DNA from: Methylococcaceae bacterium
GTDB lineage: Bacteria > Pseudomonadota > Gammaproteobacteria > Methylococcales > Methylomonadaceae
DNA: 42,065 nt
Direction of reading: 5' to 3'
Assembly (NCBI GenBank): GCA_024636875.1
Contig: JAGXGJ010000075.1
Location: 1 to 42,065 of the forward strand
Part shown: in pieces, positions 1 through 9,755 of the stretch
How the letters are laid out: the number at the start of each line of letters is the position of its first letter
Numbering within the stretch: position 1 is the first letter of the stretch
The notes under the pieces: model-generated
Seen by the model: the letters and a program-made list of their open reading frames with translations, nothing else
Databases searched by the model: none
What the model was told of the DNA's origin: nothing
Position numbers and translations under genes: made by a program

Positions 1-364
1 CCAACAAGGGGTATGCAACGTAGTTACGCAATGACTCGACGCGATGTCGTAAAGCCTGCATTTTCACTACGCATAAAGCGCTTCGTGAAAACACATGCCC
101 TATCGCTTCTGGGGACTACTCGACTCCTGTCTCGCAGCGAAAGTATAAGACTGGACGGGTGGTTCCTTTATATTGAGGATCAACAGAGTCAATTGATTAG
201 AGATGAACAGCTATGCATTTGTGTAAACTTAGAGTGCATCAGCGAAAATCAAGGCATACATAAAACGAGCGGGTCTAGGGAATGAGTTAAGTCAAATCCG
301 GTTATTTTGTGTTATTCTTTTACAGTAACAATTCGAACATTTAGTTTAAAGCATAAAAATAACA
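1..364. other. Upstream region without a recognisable gene
   Basis: An open frame of 90 codons (13-285, plus strand) lies here. Its product has no recognisable domain, no good ribosome-binding site and an Arg/Ser-rich composition more like chance translation. The last ~70 bp before the next gene are AT-rich and probably carry its promoter, but I cannot pick out a convincing -35/-10 pair. I do not call a gene. Confidence 0.4.
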
Positions 365-2482
365 ATGAATCAATCTGAGATCGCTTTGCCATTAGTACTG
401 GTCATTGATGATGACCAGACTATTCATCTATGGGCCAAGCGGCATCTATCTGCCGCTGGTTTTGAAGTTGTTTTTGCAATCAATGGGCATGAAGGTGTTG
501 ATGCCTTTAAAAAATATTCACCCGATATTATTCTCGTGGATATCGAAATGCCGGAGATGGATGGTTTTGCTACCTGCTCCGGAATACGGAGTGTTCCGGG
601 AAGCAGTAATACGCCATTGTTAATGATAACAGGAACCGAAGATGCTGAAAGAATAGAGCGATCCTATTTGGCGGGGGCTACGGATTTTATAGTAAAACCG
701 ATCAATTGGCAGGTACTTATTCACCGTTTGCGTTATATGATTAAGGCCAGTAAAGTATTTCTTCAGCTTGAAAAGAGTGAATCACGTTTGTCTAAAGCCC
801 AGCAAATGGCCAGGTTGGGACATTGGGAATTGAGGATTGTTGATGACAATCTGTACTGGTCAGATGAAATTTATAAAATATTTGAGCAAAACAGTGACTC
901 TTTTACTCTTGACCAGCCCGGTTTTTTGAATATGGTCCATGCAGCGGACAGGCTCTATGTCGATGAGGGTTTTGAAAAGGCAATCAAAAATGGTACAGGA
1001 TTAACTATTGAATACCGTATCATCACTGGAACCGGTAAGCAGCGATTTGTTAGCCAACACATCGAAATAATAAAGAATCAGCAAGATCAGTTGGTGGCAT
1101 TAACCGGCACAATTCAGGATATAACTGAACGTAAAGATCACGAAAATCAGGTCAGGCACCTGGCCTATTATGATGTGATAACAGGATTACCCAATCGTAC
1201 CTGTTTTTTAGAGCTTTTATCAACAGCGCTCGAACTGGCAAAACGGAATGGGCGCAGTTTTGCTGTTTTATTTCTGGATCTGGATGGATTTAAAGGCGTT
1301 AATGATACTTATGGTCATCATGTCGGTGATTTGTTGTTGAAAGAAGTTTCCAGACGTTTGACAGAAGGTCTGCGCCGTTCAGATATAGCCTCCAGATATT
1401 TACATCATCATAATTATATTGCCGACGTCGCCCGCTTAGGCGGCGATGAGTTCACTATTCTTCTGAATGAACTGACACAGCCAGAAGATGCAGCTATTGC
1501 AGCGAGAAATATTCTTAAATGGATTTCCGAGCCGGTTTTGCTGGAGGATCACAAAATCTTCAGTGGCGCCAGTATTGGCATTGCTCTTTTTTCACAGGAT
1601 GGTCAGGATGGTGAAACATTGCTAAAAAATGCTGATGTTGCCATGTACCACGCAAAAAAAATGGGCAAGGGAAATTTCCAGTTTTTCCATGACTTCATGA
1701 ATATCAAAGCCAAAAAACGCATGGAATTGGAAAATTACATGCATCAAGCTGTAGCGAATAATGAATTGCAACTATATTATCAACCTGTTATCAAATCCGT
1801 CACCGGTGAGCTGATTGGCGCTGAAGCGTTGATGCGTTGGGAAAGTCCGCAATTAGGTTTTTTATATCCTGTTGATTTTATTTCATTAGCTGAAGAAAAT
1901 GGGATGATACTCAAATTCGGTGAATGGGCTATCCACGAAGTTTGCCGACAATACCAGGACTGGCAGAAAAAGGGCATGGGCTATTTGTCAATAGCGGTTA
2001 ATCTGAGCAGTTTGCAGTTGAACCAGATTTCCTTTGTCCCCATGCTCAAAGCGATTCTGAATGAATACCAGCTTGATCCTGCATTTCTGGTGTTAGAATT
2101 GACTGAAACCATGATCATGGTGGATAGCGAGAAAATACTCGGTACGCTTCTGGAATTAAAAAAAATGGGCATCAAACTGTCTATCGACGATTTTGGCACA
2201 GGTTATTCGTCGCTCAGTTATCTCAAACGTTTTCCCCTGGATTCGTTAAAGATAGATCGATCGTTTATCAAAGATGTGACGAATAATTCTGAAGATGCCG
2301 CTATTGTCGATGCTATTCTGGCATTAGCGGCAGCACTGAATTTACAGGTAATTGCCGAGGGCGTGGAAACCGGTCTGCAAAAAGAATTTCTGGAAAATAC
2401 GGCTTGTCAAGCCATTCAGGGTAATGTTTTCGCAAAACCGATGCCCATGGCCGATTTTCAGGAATACTGGAAATCGCACTGA
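365..2482 (+). CDS. Response regulator with PAS, GGDEF and EAL domains (c-di-GMP turnover)
   Basis: A 705-residue cytoplasmic signalling protein. Residues 10-125 form a receiver domain: acidic pocket D15-D17, phospho-acceptor D59 in VDIEMPEMDG, and K111 in VKP. Residues 140-255 form a PAS domain ending in the usual DITERK. A diguanylate cyclase domain follows with intact GGDEF at 359-363. The C-terminal EAL phosphodiesterase domain has EAL at 487-489, DDFGTGYSSL and AEGVET, so both catalytic motifs look intact. Unusually, about 14 residues rich in His and Tyr sit between the LRRSD segment, where the inhibitory RxxD site normally lies, and VARLGGDEF. The ATG is preceded by only a weak purine stretch. 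A hybrid kinase gene starts 16 bp downstream, so the two are probably co-transcribed and may form a phosphorelay. Which enzymatic activity dominates cannot be read from the sequence. Confidence 0.93.
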   Translation: MNQSEIALPLVLVIDDDQTIHLWAKRHLSAAGFEVVFAINGHEGVDAFKKYSPDIILVDIEMPEMDGFATCSGIRSVPGSSNTPLLMITGTEDAERIERSYLAGATDFIVKPINWQVLIHRLRYMIKASKVFLQLEKSESRLSKAQQMARLGHWELRIVDDNLYWSDEIYKIFEQNSDSFTLDQPGFLNMVHAADRLYVDEGFEKAIKNGTGLTIEYRIITGTGKQRFVSQHIEIIKNQQDQLVALTGTIQDITERKDHENQVRHLAYYDVITGLPNRTCFLELLSTALELAKRNGRSFAVLFLDLDGFKGVNDTYGHHVGDLLLKEVSRRLTEGLRRSDIASRYLHHHNYIADVARLGGDEFTILLNELTQPEDAAIAARNILKWISEPVLLEDHKIFSGASIGIALFSQDGQDGETLLKNADVAMYHAKKMGKGNFQFFHDFMNIKAKKRMELENYMHQAVANNELQLYYQPVIKSVTGELIGAEALMRWESPQLGFLYPVDFISLAEENGMILKFGEWAIHEVCRQYQDWQKKGMGYLSIAVNLSSLQLNQISFVPMLKAILNEYQLDPAFLVLELTETMIMVDSEKILGTLLELKKMGIKLSIDDFGTGYSSLSYLKRFPLDSLKIDRSFIKDVTNNSEDAAIVDAILALAAALNLQVIAEGVETGLQKEFLENTACQAIQGNVFAKPMPMADFQEYWKSH

Positions 2483-2498
2483 TCAGCAGGCGCTATAA

Positions 2499-5003
2499 AT
2501 GAAAACTCGTTTTCGAAATGCGCCGATACGCATCAAGTTAATGTTGATTATCGGCCTGTCTGCATTGTTCGCCTTGTTGTTTGTAGCATCGGCGATTTCC
2601 ATAAGTGAATATATAACCAGAAAACATGAAACGCAGCAGAATTTATCATCCTTAGCCGATATCATTGCCTGGAACAATCGAGCTACATTAGCCTTTATGG
2701 ATGGCAAGTCTGCAAATGAATCCCTGAAGGTTTTAGAGACCCAGCCAGCCATAGTTGCAGCTTTTTTATATAACCCGGAGGGCGAGGTATTTGCTGAATA
2801 TAAAACGACTTATAAAACTGATAATCAACTGAATGGTTCCCGTATTGCTCAAATCATCATGGAGGATTCAGCGACTGCGAACGAGCAGTCCCTTGATGTT
2901 CCAGCTATTTGGCAATGGACTAAACAAATCTTCAGTTCTTCATCAAGGCAGCCTTTACAAGATGGTTATTCAGTAATAACGCTCTATGACCACTTTGGTC
3001 AGTTGCATTTGTTTCGGCCGGTTTTAATTGATGATCAAGTCATTGGCATCGTCCATCTGGTTGATAATCTCAGCCGGTTAAATGCATTTTTAGCTGATTT
3101 TTATTTAATTATTTCGGCCATCGTTTTCGTTACTTTGCTGTTTGTTTTGTTTATTTCGGATCGATTGCAGCGGAATTTTTCGGCGCCTTTGCTGGAATTG
3201 ATGCGGGCCATGAAAGCAGTCGCCAGTGAAAAAAACTTTACGAGCTGTGTTATCAAAACCAGTAATGATGAATTTGGCCAGCTGGTTGATGTTTACAATG
3301 ACATGCTGGACGAAATTCACCAGCGGGACGAGCAGTTGGAGAAACAGCGTGAAGAATTGGAAATACAGGTACAGGAGCGGACTTCGGAATTGACCGAAAA
3401 GAATAAAGCATTAAAACGCGCAGTGACTGATGCCTTGATTGCCAAAGAAGAGGCGGAAGCGGCGAACCGGGCAAAATCCCAGTTTTTGGCTAACATGAGC
3501 CATGAAATCAGGACACCGATGAATGCAGTACTGGGGATGACTGAATTTTTATATGAAAGTGAGTTGAATAGTGATCAGCGTCATTCTATCGAGATAGTAC
3601 AGCAGTCATCGAGATTACTGCTGGGGGTAATCAATGATATTCTGGATTTCTCCAAAATTGAATCCGGTAAACTGGATCTGGACATACGCTGCTTTAATTG
3701 CCACGATTTGGTTCATGACTGTTTCGCATTGCTGGAAAGCCAGGCCAAAGCCAAGGGCTTAAAGTATCGGCTGGATATGGCCGAGTTGCCGGTCATGCTT
3801 GATGGCGATGCTATCAGGCTAAGCCAGATATTGACCAATCTACTCAGTAATGCGATCAAATTTACTGAGCACGGCGAAGTGACATTAAGCGCTGCCAGCC
3901 AGCCAGTAGATCAAAAAAAAGTCAAACTTTATTTCGAAGTTACTGATACCGGGATTGGTGTTGACGCGGAAAAGCAACTGCTGATTTTTGATCCCTTTTC
4001 CCAGGCAGACAATTCGATGACCAGAGCCTTTGGTGGAACCGGTTTGGGTCTGGCGATTGCGAAACAGCTTGTACGCATGATGAATGGTGAAATTGGTGTC
4101 AGGAGTCAGTCAGGCCAAGGAGCAACTTTCTGGTTTCGGGTTGAACTGGAAAAATCGGACACCACACCCATAAAAATCAAGGTCCATCCTGACTGCTGTT
4201 TTAATGCCAGCGTCCTGGTTGCCGAGGATTATCCTGCCAATCAGTTGCTGGCAAAAAGATTTCTGGAAGCCGTCGGTTGTCACGTTTATATGGCTAATAA
4301 TGGTCTGGAGGCAGTCGAGGCGTTAAAGAAACAGGATTACGATATGATCTTCATGGACTGCCAGATGCCGGTAATGGATGGCTACGAGGCCACCAGGGTA
4401 ATTCGACGATTTGAATCAGAAACAGGGTCGAAGAAGCATATTCCAATTGTTGCTCTAACGGCTCACGCACTGACAGGTGACAAAGCAAAATGTCTGGCTG
4501 CCGGAATGGATGAATGGGTAACCAAACCATTTACCCGTCAGGAAATAAATGAAGCTTTACAGAAATGGTTGCCCGAGCAGTTAATTATCCCGAATCATCT
4601 TTCGAAATCTGCTGACTCGGATTCTGCACTTCATTCCACAAGTAAACCGCCGGCAATAGATACTCATTTCCTCCGGCAAAATTTCAATTTCGATGATGCG
4701 GATGATCTGGCATTTATTGCATCATTAAAACAGGCATTCAAACACAGCGCAGAACAGACGCTTGTTTCTTTGCGGGAGAGCATTGGCAATAATGAAGCGG
4801 AACAAATCCGCAAACTGGCTCACGGTCTAAAATCGATCAGTGCCAATGTTGGGGGAATGCAGCTTTCAGCGCTATGTAAAACAATGGAACAAGCCGGTCA
4901 ACAAAATCAGCTGCAAGGCGCTGACGAATTATTGACGGCCATGGAGCTTGAATATGCAAGGGTGCTTTCAGGGTTGGATAATATTTGCTCGCAATCAAGC
5001 TAG
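2499..5003 (+). CDS. Hybrid sensor histidine kinase, BarA-like (HK-REC-Hpt)
   Basis: An 834-residue membrane-bound tripartite kinase. A first membrane segment lies at about residues 11-33, then an extracytoplasmic region to ~198 resembling the CHASE8 sensor domain (motifs [14 protein letters not shown] and [10 protein letters not shown]). A second membrane segment at ~201-220 leads into HAMP and a coiled coil (270-325). The HisKA domain has phospho-acceptor H335 in SHEIRTP. The ATPase domain carries the N box ([10 protein letters not shown]), DTGIG and GGTGLGL. A receiver domain (~570-690) has D620 in [10 protein letters not shown] and K676, and a C-terminal Hpt domain has H775 in AHGLKSIS. 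Every phosphotransfer residue is present. BarA/UhpB-like kinases of this layout pass phosphate to a separate response regulator; the adjacent GGDEF-EAL receiver protein is the obvious candidate by position, which is inference. No downstream gene is close enough to belong to the same operon. Confidence 0.93.
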   Translation: MKTRFRNAPIRIKLMLIIGLSALFALLFVASAISISEYITRKHETQQNLSSLADIIAWNNRATLAFMDGKSANESLKVLETQPAIVAAFLYNPEGEVFAEYKTTYKTDNQLNGSRIAQIIMEDSATANEQSLDVPAIWQWTKQIFSSSSRQPLQDGYSVITLYDHFGQLHLFRPVLIDDQVIGIVHLVDNLSRLNAFLADFYLIISAIVFVTLLFVLFISDRLQRNFSAPLLELMRAMKAVASEKNFTSCVIKTSNDEFGQLVDVYNDMLDEIHQRDEQLEKQREELEIQVQERTSELTEKNKALKRAVTDALIAKEEAEAANRAKSQFLANMSHEIRTPMNAVLGMTEFLYESELNSDQRHSIEIVQQSSRLLLGVINDILDFSKIESGKLDLDIRCFNCHDLVHDCFALLESQAKAKGLKYRLDMAELPVMLDGDAIRLSQILTNLLSNAIKFTEHGEVTLSAASQPVDQKKVKLYFEVTDTGIGVDAEKQLLIFDPFSQADNSMTRAFGGTGLGLAIAKQLVRMMNGEIGVRSQSGQGATFWFRVELEKSDTTPIKIKVHPDCCFNASVLVAEDYPANQLLAKRFLEAVGCHVYMANNGLEAVEALKKQDYDMIFMDCQMPVMDGYEATRVIRRFESETGSKKHIPIVALTAHALTGDKAKCLAAGMDEWVTKPFTRQEINEALQKWLPEQLIIPNHLSKSADSDSALHSTSKPPAIDTHFLRQNFNFDDADDLAFIASLKQAFKHSAEQTLVSLRESIGNNEAEQIRKLAHGLKSISANVGGMQLSALCKTMEQAGQQNQLQGADELLTAMELEYARVLSGLDNICSQSS

Positions 5004-5068
5004 ATCGGGTTAGCGGTAGAAATTGTGAAAGTATTTTCAAATAGCTCTGTAGTCAACTGTTGTTTTCA

Positions 5069-5164
5069 GGATAAAAGGCACAAGTCGACGGGCTAAAGGC
5101 GAAAAATCGCAAATGTTAAAAAAGACTGCACCTGCGCCTTCCATCTTTCGCCTTTTATATATCC
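5069..5164. repeat. Imperfect inverted repeat between the kinase gene and birA
   Basis: The arms GGATAAAAGGC (5069-5079) and GCCTTTTATATATCC (5150-5164) are nearly complementary. Inside them AAAGGCGAAAAA pairs with the stretch CTTTCGCCTTTT. It could fold as a long hairpin and serve as a terminator for the kinase gene or a leader for birA. Related AAAGGCGAAAGATG-type words recur at the 3' end of hpnG near 23.4 kb. Confidence 0.45.
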
Positions 5165-5176
5165 TAAACAATAACA

Positions 5177-6196
5177 GTGCTACTTTCTGATAAACAAAAA
5201 AAAATTCTTATTTTGCTGGCCGATGGAGAATTTCATTCCGGAACAGAATTGGCTGGCGAGTTGGGTATTAGTCGCGCCGCCATCAGTAAACAGCTAAAGG
5301 GCTTGTCTGAATCAGGCTTACAACATTCGGCAGTCAGTGGCAGGGGTTACCGGCTGGATAAACCCCTGGAATTTTTGGCACAGTCAAAAATCGAAGCAAT
5401 TCTAAGTGATCAGAGTAAAGCATTAATGTCAGTGCTGGAGATTCATGACCACATTAATTCCACAAACAGCTATTTAATGGATCGCTCCCGGAAGTATGCG
5501 TCCTCAGGTTTTGTCTGTTTTGCCGAGCATCAAACGGCAGGAAAAGGCAGACGAGGGCGGCAATGGGTTTCTCCCTACGGCAGCAATATTTATGTATCGA
5601 TACTCTGGCGCTTTCAACAAGGCGGCCCCGCTTCAATTTCAGGCTTAAGTCTGGCTATCGGCGTCGCCGTCATCAGGGCTTTAAAACAGTATCTTTTGTT
5701 CTCAGGAAACGGCGCTAGAAGGGACATTGGTTTGAAATGGCCTAATGATATCTATTGTCAAGGCAAAAAACTGGGCGGTATTCTGATTGAAGTTTCGGGT
5801 GAAGCCGATGGCCCTTGCGCTGCCGTCATTGGCGTGGGCTTAAATTTGTTTTTGCCGGAAACGCAAGCGTGTACCATTACCCAGGCATGGACTGATCTGA
5901 CTAAAGTCGCAGGACAACAGCCATTAAGCAGGAATGCACTGGCAGGAACATTGTTAAATCAACTTCTCCCGGTTATTGCCGGATTTGAGAATGACGGCAT
6001 TACCGCCTATCTCGATGAATGGCGGAACTATGATTGTCTGAAAGGTCAACCGGCAACGCTGTTTATTGGCCAGCAGCAAGTCGAAGGCATCATCGAAGGC
6101 ATAGACGATAATGGTCTATTATTGATTAAACGGCTCGACGGCATTGTTCAGACTTTTGCTTCCGGTGAAGTCAGCTTTAATTCTTCAACGCGATGA
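5177..6196 (+). CDS. birA: Bifunctional biotin--protein ligase / biotin operon repressor
   Basis: Attaches biotin to the carrier protein of acetyl-CoA carboxylase and, in the two-function form, represses biotin synthesis genes as a dimer bound to biotinyl-AMP. The 339-residue product has an N-terminal winged helix (about 8-62, containing ELGISRAAISKQLKGL), which supports the repressor role. The ligase domain follows with the biotinyl-AMP loop GKGRRGRQW, the KWPNDIY motif and GGILIEVSGE. A small SH3-like C-terminal domain (~285-335) completes it. The start codon is GTG; an upstream hairpin occupies the intergenic space. The 3' end overlaps coaX by ATGA, so the two are translationally coupled, an arrangement seen in many proteobacteria. 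No operator could be recognised. Confidence 0.95.
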   Translation: MLLSDKQKKILILLADGEFHSGTELAGELGISRAAISKQLKGLSESGLQHSAVSGRGYRLDKPLEFLAQSKIEAILSDQSKALMSVLEIHDHINSTNSYLMDRSRKYASSGFVCFAEHQTAGKGRRGRQWVSPYGSNIYVSILWRFQQGGPASISGLSLAIGVAVIRALKQYLLFSGNGARRDIGLKWPNDIYCQGKKLGGILIEVSGEADGPCAAVIGVGLNLFLPETQACTITQAWTDLTKVAGQQPLSRNALAGTLLNQLLPVIAGFENDGITAYLDEWRNYDCLKGQPATLFIGQQQVEGIIEGIDDNGLLLIKRLDGIVQTFASGEVSFNSSTR

Positions 6197-6924
6197 ATTT
6201 ACTGGTTGATATAGGCAACACCCGGCTCAAATGGGCTGTTATGTTAGACGGCCAGCTTATTCCGGGTCGCGCAATGGATAATTCTCGACTTAACCGGCAT
6301 GAACTAGTTGAAATCTGGAAAACACAAGCACACCCTGAGCGCCTTGCAATAGCTTGCGTGAGTGCTAACCCGCTATTGGAACTTGTGCTTCGGGTAGTCA
6401 ATGAACTTTGGCCAAACCTTGAAATTATATCCGCTAAATCCCAGGCGCACGCTTTTGGCGTGTGCAATGCCTATCAACAGCCGGAACAGCTGGGGGTTGA
6501 TCGCTGGCTGGCGCTAGTGGCCGTTCGGCGCCATTATCAAATACCCGCCTGCATAGTTGATTGCGGCACAGCTATTACCGTTGATTTGATTGATGTCAGG
6601 GGTAGTCATCAGGGCGGCCTGATCAGCCCCGGATTAATGCTGATGAGAAAATCACTGGCTGAAGGGACTGAAGCTCTTCAATTACTTGAAACAGACCATG
6701 AATTCGGGCTGGCCAATTGTACCGGTGCTGCCATTTATAGCGGTACCTTATCAGCCGCTGTCGGCTTGATTGAGCATGTTTTATCAAGACAGCACGACAC
6801 TGTACAACTGATTTTAACGGGCGGAGATGCCGGATTTATTGCTCAGCACCTTAAAGGCAAGCCTGTTATTGACCCTGATTTGGTATTGCGTGGATTAGCC
6901 ATTGTCGCGGATAGCCGGCATTGA
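6193..6924 (+). CDS. coaX: Type III pantothenate kinase
   Basis: Catalyses the first step of coenzyme A synthesis, pantothenate to 4'-phosphopantothenate. Type III enzymes are not feedback-inhibited by CoA and need a monovalent cation. The 243-residue product shows the family's ASKHA-fold motifs: DIGNTRLKWA near the N-terminus (phosphate-binding aspartate), GVDRWLALVA near residue 100 and DCGTAITVDLID near 120, then GGLISPGL and LTGGDAG. The length is typical. The start ATG lies inside the end of birA (4-nt overlap). The next gene starts about 107 bp later after an AT-rich gap, so coaX probably ends this operon. Confidence 0.94.
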   Translation: MNLLVDIGNTRLKWAVMLDGQLIPGRAMDNSRLNRHELVEIWKTQAHPERLAIACVSANPLLELVLRVVNELWPNLEIISAKSQAHAFGVCNAYQQPEQLGVDRWLALVAVRRHYQIPACIVDCGTAITVDLIDVRGSHQGGLISPGLMLMRKSLAEGTEALQLLETDHEFGLANCTGAAIYSGTLSAAVGLIEHVLSRQHDTVQLILTGGDAGFIAQHLKGKPVIDPDLVLRGLAIVADSRH

Positions 6925-7031
6925 AAAATCTGTGTTCGTTATCCTTCTGCAGTTTTGAGTATTTTGCAATACAATACAATACAATAAAATTGATAAATAT
7001 TGATTTTCCATACTGTAAAAGGCTAACAATC

Positions 7032-7874
7032 ATGGCAACAATTCAGGTAGGCTGCGACCTAACGTATTCAGTCACAAATCCAACGAGCTTTCTGTTTAAC
7101 GTGGCGGCGGCACGTACTGAACACCAGAGCATCAACGAGGAAACTTTTCAGTTAAACCCCAATATTAACTACGAGGCCAGCAGTTTAGGCACGGAAAATA
7201 TTCAGGTGTACCGGTTAACTGCCGAACCCTGTGATCTGCAACTCCAGTACCGTGCGAAAGTGAATTTGCGTCCTGAACTGTATAACACTTCAGGGATTAT
7301 CGAAACCGGGTACTCCCAATTGCCAAACGAAGTATTACCCTATCTTAATCCCAGCCGTTATTGCGAGTCTGATCGATTAGCCCATTTTGCCTTACGGATG
7401 TTTGGCGACGCCGAGCCCGGATTTTCCAGGGTTACTGCGATTTGTGACTGGATAAACAGCAATCTCGACTATCAACCAGGCAGTAGCAGCGAAAGCACCA
7501 GCGCCTGTGACGTATTAATCCAGCGCGTTGGTGTATGCCGGGATTATGCACATCTCGCCATCGCCCTGTGCCGGGCGTTATGCATCCCCGCACGTTATAT
7601 TTCAGGATACGCAGTAGCGTTGCAGCCGCCGGATTTTCATGGATTCTTTGAAGCTTATCTGGGTTCGCGCTGGTATTTGTTTGATGCTACACGAATGGCG
7701 CCTGTTGAAGGATTTGTACGTATTGGTACAGGCCGCGATGCTGCTGATGCATCATTTGCGACCATTATCGGGGAGGCGGTGCTTACCTATATGGCGGTTT
7801 GGGCTGAACAAACGGCGCCTGGCCAAATCACCAACCAATCTGTATCCCGGGCTGCGGTGTCGACAAATAATTAA
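7032..7874 (+). CDS. Transglutaminase-like cysteine peptidase family protein
   Basis: A 280-residue protein with a bacterial transglutaminase-like N-terminal beta region (~1-130) and a transglutaminase core. The catalytic triad can be read as C169 (GVCRDYAHLA), H203 (DFHGFFEAYL) and D218 (YLFDATR). Proteins of this type are usually cysteine proteases or amidases; the substrate cannot be inferred here. No signal peptide is visible, so it is likely cytoplasmic. I chose the ATG at 7032. The frame opens further upstream (to 6921), but that extension is AT-rich, begins inside the end of coaX and contains a short ACAAT tandem repeat (about 6966-6985) that looks non-coding. It may be transcribed with birA-coaX or from its own promoter in the 107-bp gap. 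Confidence 0.85.
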   Translation: MATIQVGCDLTYSVTNPTSFLFNVAAARTEHQSINEETFQLNPNINYEASSLGTENIQVYRLTAEPCDLQLQYRAKVNLRPELYNTSGIIETGYSQLPNEVLPYLNPSRYCESDRLAHFALRMFGDAEPGFSRVTAICDWINSNLDYQPGSSSESTSACDVLIQRVGVCRDYAHLAIALCRALCIPARYISGYAVALQPPDFHGFFEAYLGSRWYLFDATRMAPVEGFVRIGTGRDAADASFATIIGEAVLTYMAVWAEQTAPGQITNQSVSRAAVSTNN

Positions 7875-7984
7875 GTGTTATACCCCAAGCCGGCATTTTT
7901 TAAGAGTGTCTTTGAGCCAGGCGGCGGGATCAAGTTGAAGCCGGTGTTATGCACCCAAAAATGCCGCACCGTGATATTAAGCAT

Positions 7985-8089
7985 TATAGGAGCCAAAGTT
8001 GGTAAAGCGACCTTTGTAATACCCTCACCCTAACCCTCTCCCAAAGGGAGAGGGGACTTTGTGTCGCTTTACCAACGTCGGACTATATA
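7985..8089 (+). mobile_element. 105-bp MITE, copy 1
   Basis: A small palindromic element with imperfect terminal inverted repeats beginning TATAGGAGCC and ending GGACTATATA on the plus strand. Subterminal GTTGGTAAAGCG / CGCTTTACCAAC form the main arms, with an internal CCTCTCCC/GGGAGAGG stem. Four further near-identical copies occur in this window. It lies 110 bp after the transglutaminase-like gene. No coding capacity. The TA at the ends fits TA-target insertion of the IS630/mariner kind, which is inference. The rest of the 7875-8305 intergenic stretch shows no gene. Confidence 0.85.
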
Positions 8090-8305
8090 GTGTAGACTTA
8101 ATCAATATTTATCCGCTGCCGTACATTAGGGCTACGAAAAAACCGGGGTCCCTAAAGAAAATCCTTAGTCTATGTGCGTTACCGTACTGACCGAATTCAG
8201 CTTTATGTTTATTATTTACTATAAGTGATGGATTTATTATTCCACGCTTTGGACATGACTAACGTGACTAACGGGTCATGGCTACATAATAATCAGGAGA
8301 CACTC

Positions 8306-8482
8306 ATGAACAAAGATCAAGTAAAAGGCCGAGTCGAAGAAACCAAAGGTAAAGTCAAGGAAGCCACCGGTGTGGTACTGGATGACAAGGGTATGGAGAT
8401 TGAAGGAAATGTCCAAAAGAATGTCGGCAAAGTCCAGAAGGGCCTTGGCGATCTCAAGGAAGATATTAAGGACAGCATCTAA
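8306..8482 (+). CDS. CsbD family stress protein
   Basis: A small, highly charged, predicted largely helical 58-residue protein with the CsbD signature: NKDQVKGRVEETKGKVKEATG at the N-terminus and a second VQKNVGKVQKGLGDLKEDIK segment. The family is general-stress induced in several bacteria, but its biochemical role is unknown. I chose the ATG at 8306 because an AGGAG lies 6 nt upstream (8295-8299) and the conserved domain starts at residue 2; the open frame extends upstream without conserved sequence. It heads a run of three small stress-type genes reading in the same direction. Confidence 0.9.
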   Translation: MNKDQVKGRVEETKGKVKEATGVVLDDKGMEIEGNVQKNVGKVQKGLGDLKEDIKDSI

Positions 8483-8690
8483 AACGGGTATCGCTGAACT
8501 ATGCAGCCGAGTCCAGAAAGACTGGCCAGTTGCACTGCGCAAAGAAGCCTCGCAATACAATTTTCACAGGAGATGAACGTGAAACTCGCCGTTTTATGGG
8601 CAGAAGTGGTTTTGGCCCCCGGTACTGCTTCATATGTTTATCTCTGGTTCATATCGCCGTCATTTGATGGCCTTTTACGGAGAAGCACAC

Positions 8691-8837
8691 ATGCTTGTAA
8701 CTTTAGCGATCATTCTAATCATCCTCTGGGTACTGGGTTTGGTATCCTCATACACACTCGGCGGGTTCATTCACATTCTGTTGGTTATCGCGATCATCGT
8801 AATCGTGCTGCGCGTCATTCAGGGCCGGCGTGTCTAG
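8691..8837 (+). CDS. Lmo0937-family small membrane protein
   Basis: A 48-residue hydrophobic protein with two closely spaced membrane segments (about 3-20 and 24-43) and a short basic tail, QGRRV. The pattern LWVLGLVSSYTLGGFIHILLVIAIIVIVLRVIQGRR is typical of the Lmo0937 family, small inner-membrane proteins of unknown function often found beside CsbD and other stress genes. The ATG at 8691 has GGAG 8 nt upstream (8679-8682). Upstream in-frame codons back to 8634 are not conserved in the family. Confidence 0.85.
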   Translation: MLVTLAIILIILWVLGLVSSYTLGGFIHILLVIAIIVIVLRVIQGRRV

Positions 8838-8899
8838 GAAGGGCACTGGATTGGGTTTGGGTTACGCGCCGTATCTATCGGGTGGAGCGGACCGGCGCG

Positions 8900-8930
8900 C
8901 CTGGAGTACCGGTTTATGCCGGACTCCAGG
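8900..8930. promoter_or_regulatory. Strong hairpin ahead of the small membrane gene at 8955
   Basis: CCTGGAGTACCGG, a short TTTATG loop and CCGGACTCCAGG form a near-perfect stem of about 12 bp ending 24 nt before the ATG at 8955. There is no T run after it, so it is more likely an mRNA-stability or translational element than a classic terminator. Confidence 0.55.
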
Positions 8931-8954
8931 CCTATCATTTACAGGAGAGAAGAA

Positions 8955-9176
8955 ATGAGTGCAATCAAGATCGTGGCAATTGTGCTGATCATAGCTGGAC
9001 TGTTGGGGCTGGTGTATGGCCGTTTTAGCTATACCCGGGAAACGCAGGAAGCGAAGTTAGGCCCTTTCGAGCTGACCGTAAAAGACACGCAGACGGTTAA
9101 TGTCCCAGTCTGGGCCGGCGTTGCTGCGATAGTGGCTGGCGGTGGACTCCTGCTTTTTGCTAGTAAAAAGACCTAG
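8955..9176 (+). CDS. Small conserved two-helix membrane protein, unknown function
   Basis: A 73-residue protein with an N-terminal membrane helix (about 4-22), a polar middle segment containing LGPFELTVKDTQTVNVPVW, and a second helix (~52-69) ending in SKKT. Topology suggests a small periplasmic or cytoplasmic loop between two helices. A good ribosome-binding site, AGGAGAGA (8942-8949), precedes the ATG. I recognise the general type, found near CsbD and other stress genes in proteobacteria, but no function. It probably shares a transcript with the genes at 8306 and 8691. Confidence 0.8.
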   Translation: MSAIKIVAIVLIIAGLLGLVYGRFSYTRETQEAKLGPFELTVKDTQTVNVPVWAGVAAIVAGGGLLLFASKKT

Positions 9177-9755
9177 CGCTTCCGTCGATTTAAAGATCAG
9201 GAATCCATTAAAACAACCTCAAAATCACCGTGCTTCGACAGGACTCAGCTGAGCGTAGCCGAAGTTCCTGGCATAAATTATATTTATACTATCAATAAGT
9301 TATGTTTTTGGTGAGCTTGTCGGATAGTCAGCGCTAAACTTAACTTGTTATTAGTGCTTTCCCTAAGCCAAACCGGCCCCAACATTCTGCTTTTTTTGAT
9401 TATCCTCGGAGCAAATGAGTATTTATTAATAGGCTAAACTGTAGCACGAGTGCTGGCTTGATCTCAACTTATTGTTCTATATCGGATTATAGATTACTGT
9501 TCAGGCTTTAATAACCTTTTCATTTAAAAATGCTGCCTCAATTAAGGATACATTAATCAATTGGAGAGCATAATCGGCTTACAAGACATATAAGCATGCA
9601 TTATGCCTTTTGCACCCAACAGTGAATGATGCCGCGTGCTTATGCACACCATAAATTGTGGAAAAATCAGAAGTAATTGGCGCCAAATTTATAGTCAAGT
9701 AGCTGAAACTTCCAGCCGCTATTCCTGCAAATCGAGAGCTCTTTGGGAGAAAACA
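9177..9755. other. Intergenic stretch of 579 bp with one small palindrome
   Basis: No open frame with coding character. At 9233-9264 lies an imperfect palindrome, CTTCGAC...GTAGCCGAAG with an inner CTCAGCTGAG. It resembles the short palindromic repeats scattered through many proteobacterial genomes. The remainder is AT-rich and probably contains the promoter of the gene at 9756. Confidence 0.4.

Noticed and set aside
13-285. 90-codon open frame at the left edge
   Set aside because: No ribosome-binding site, no recognisable domain and no codon pattern distinguishing it from chance.
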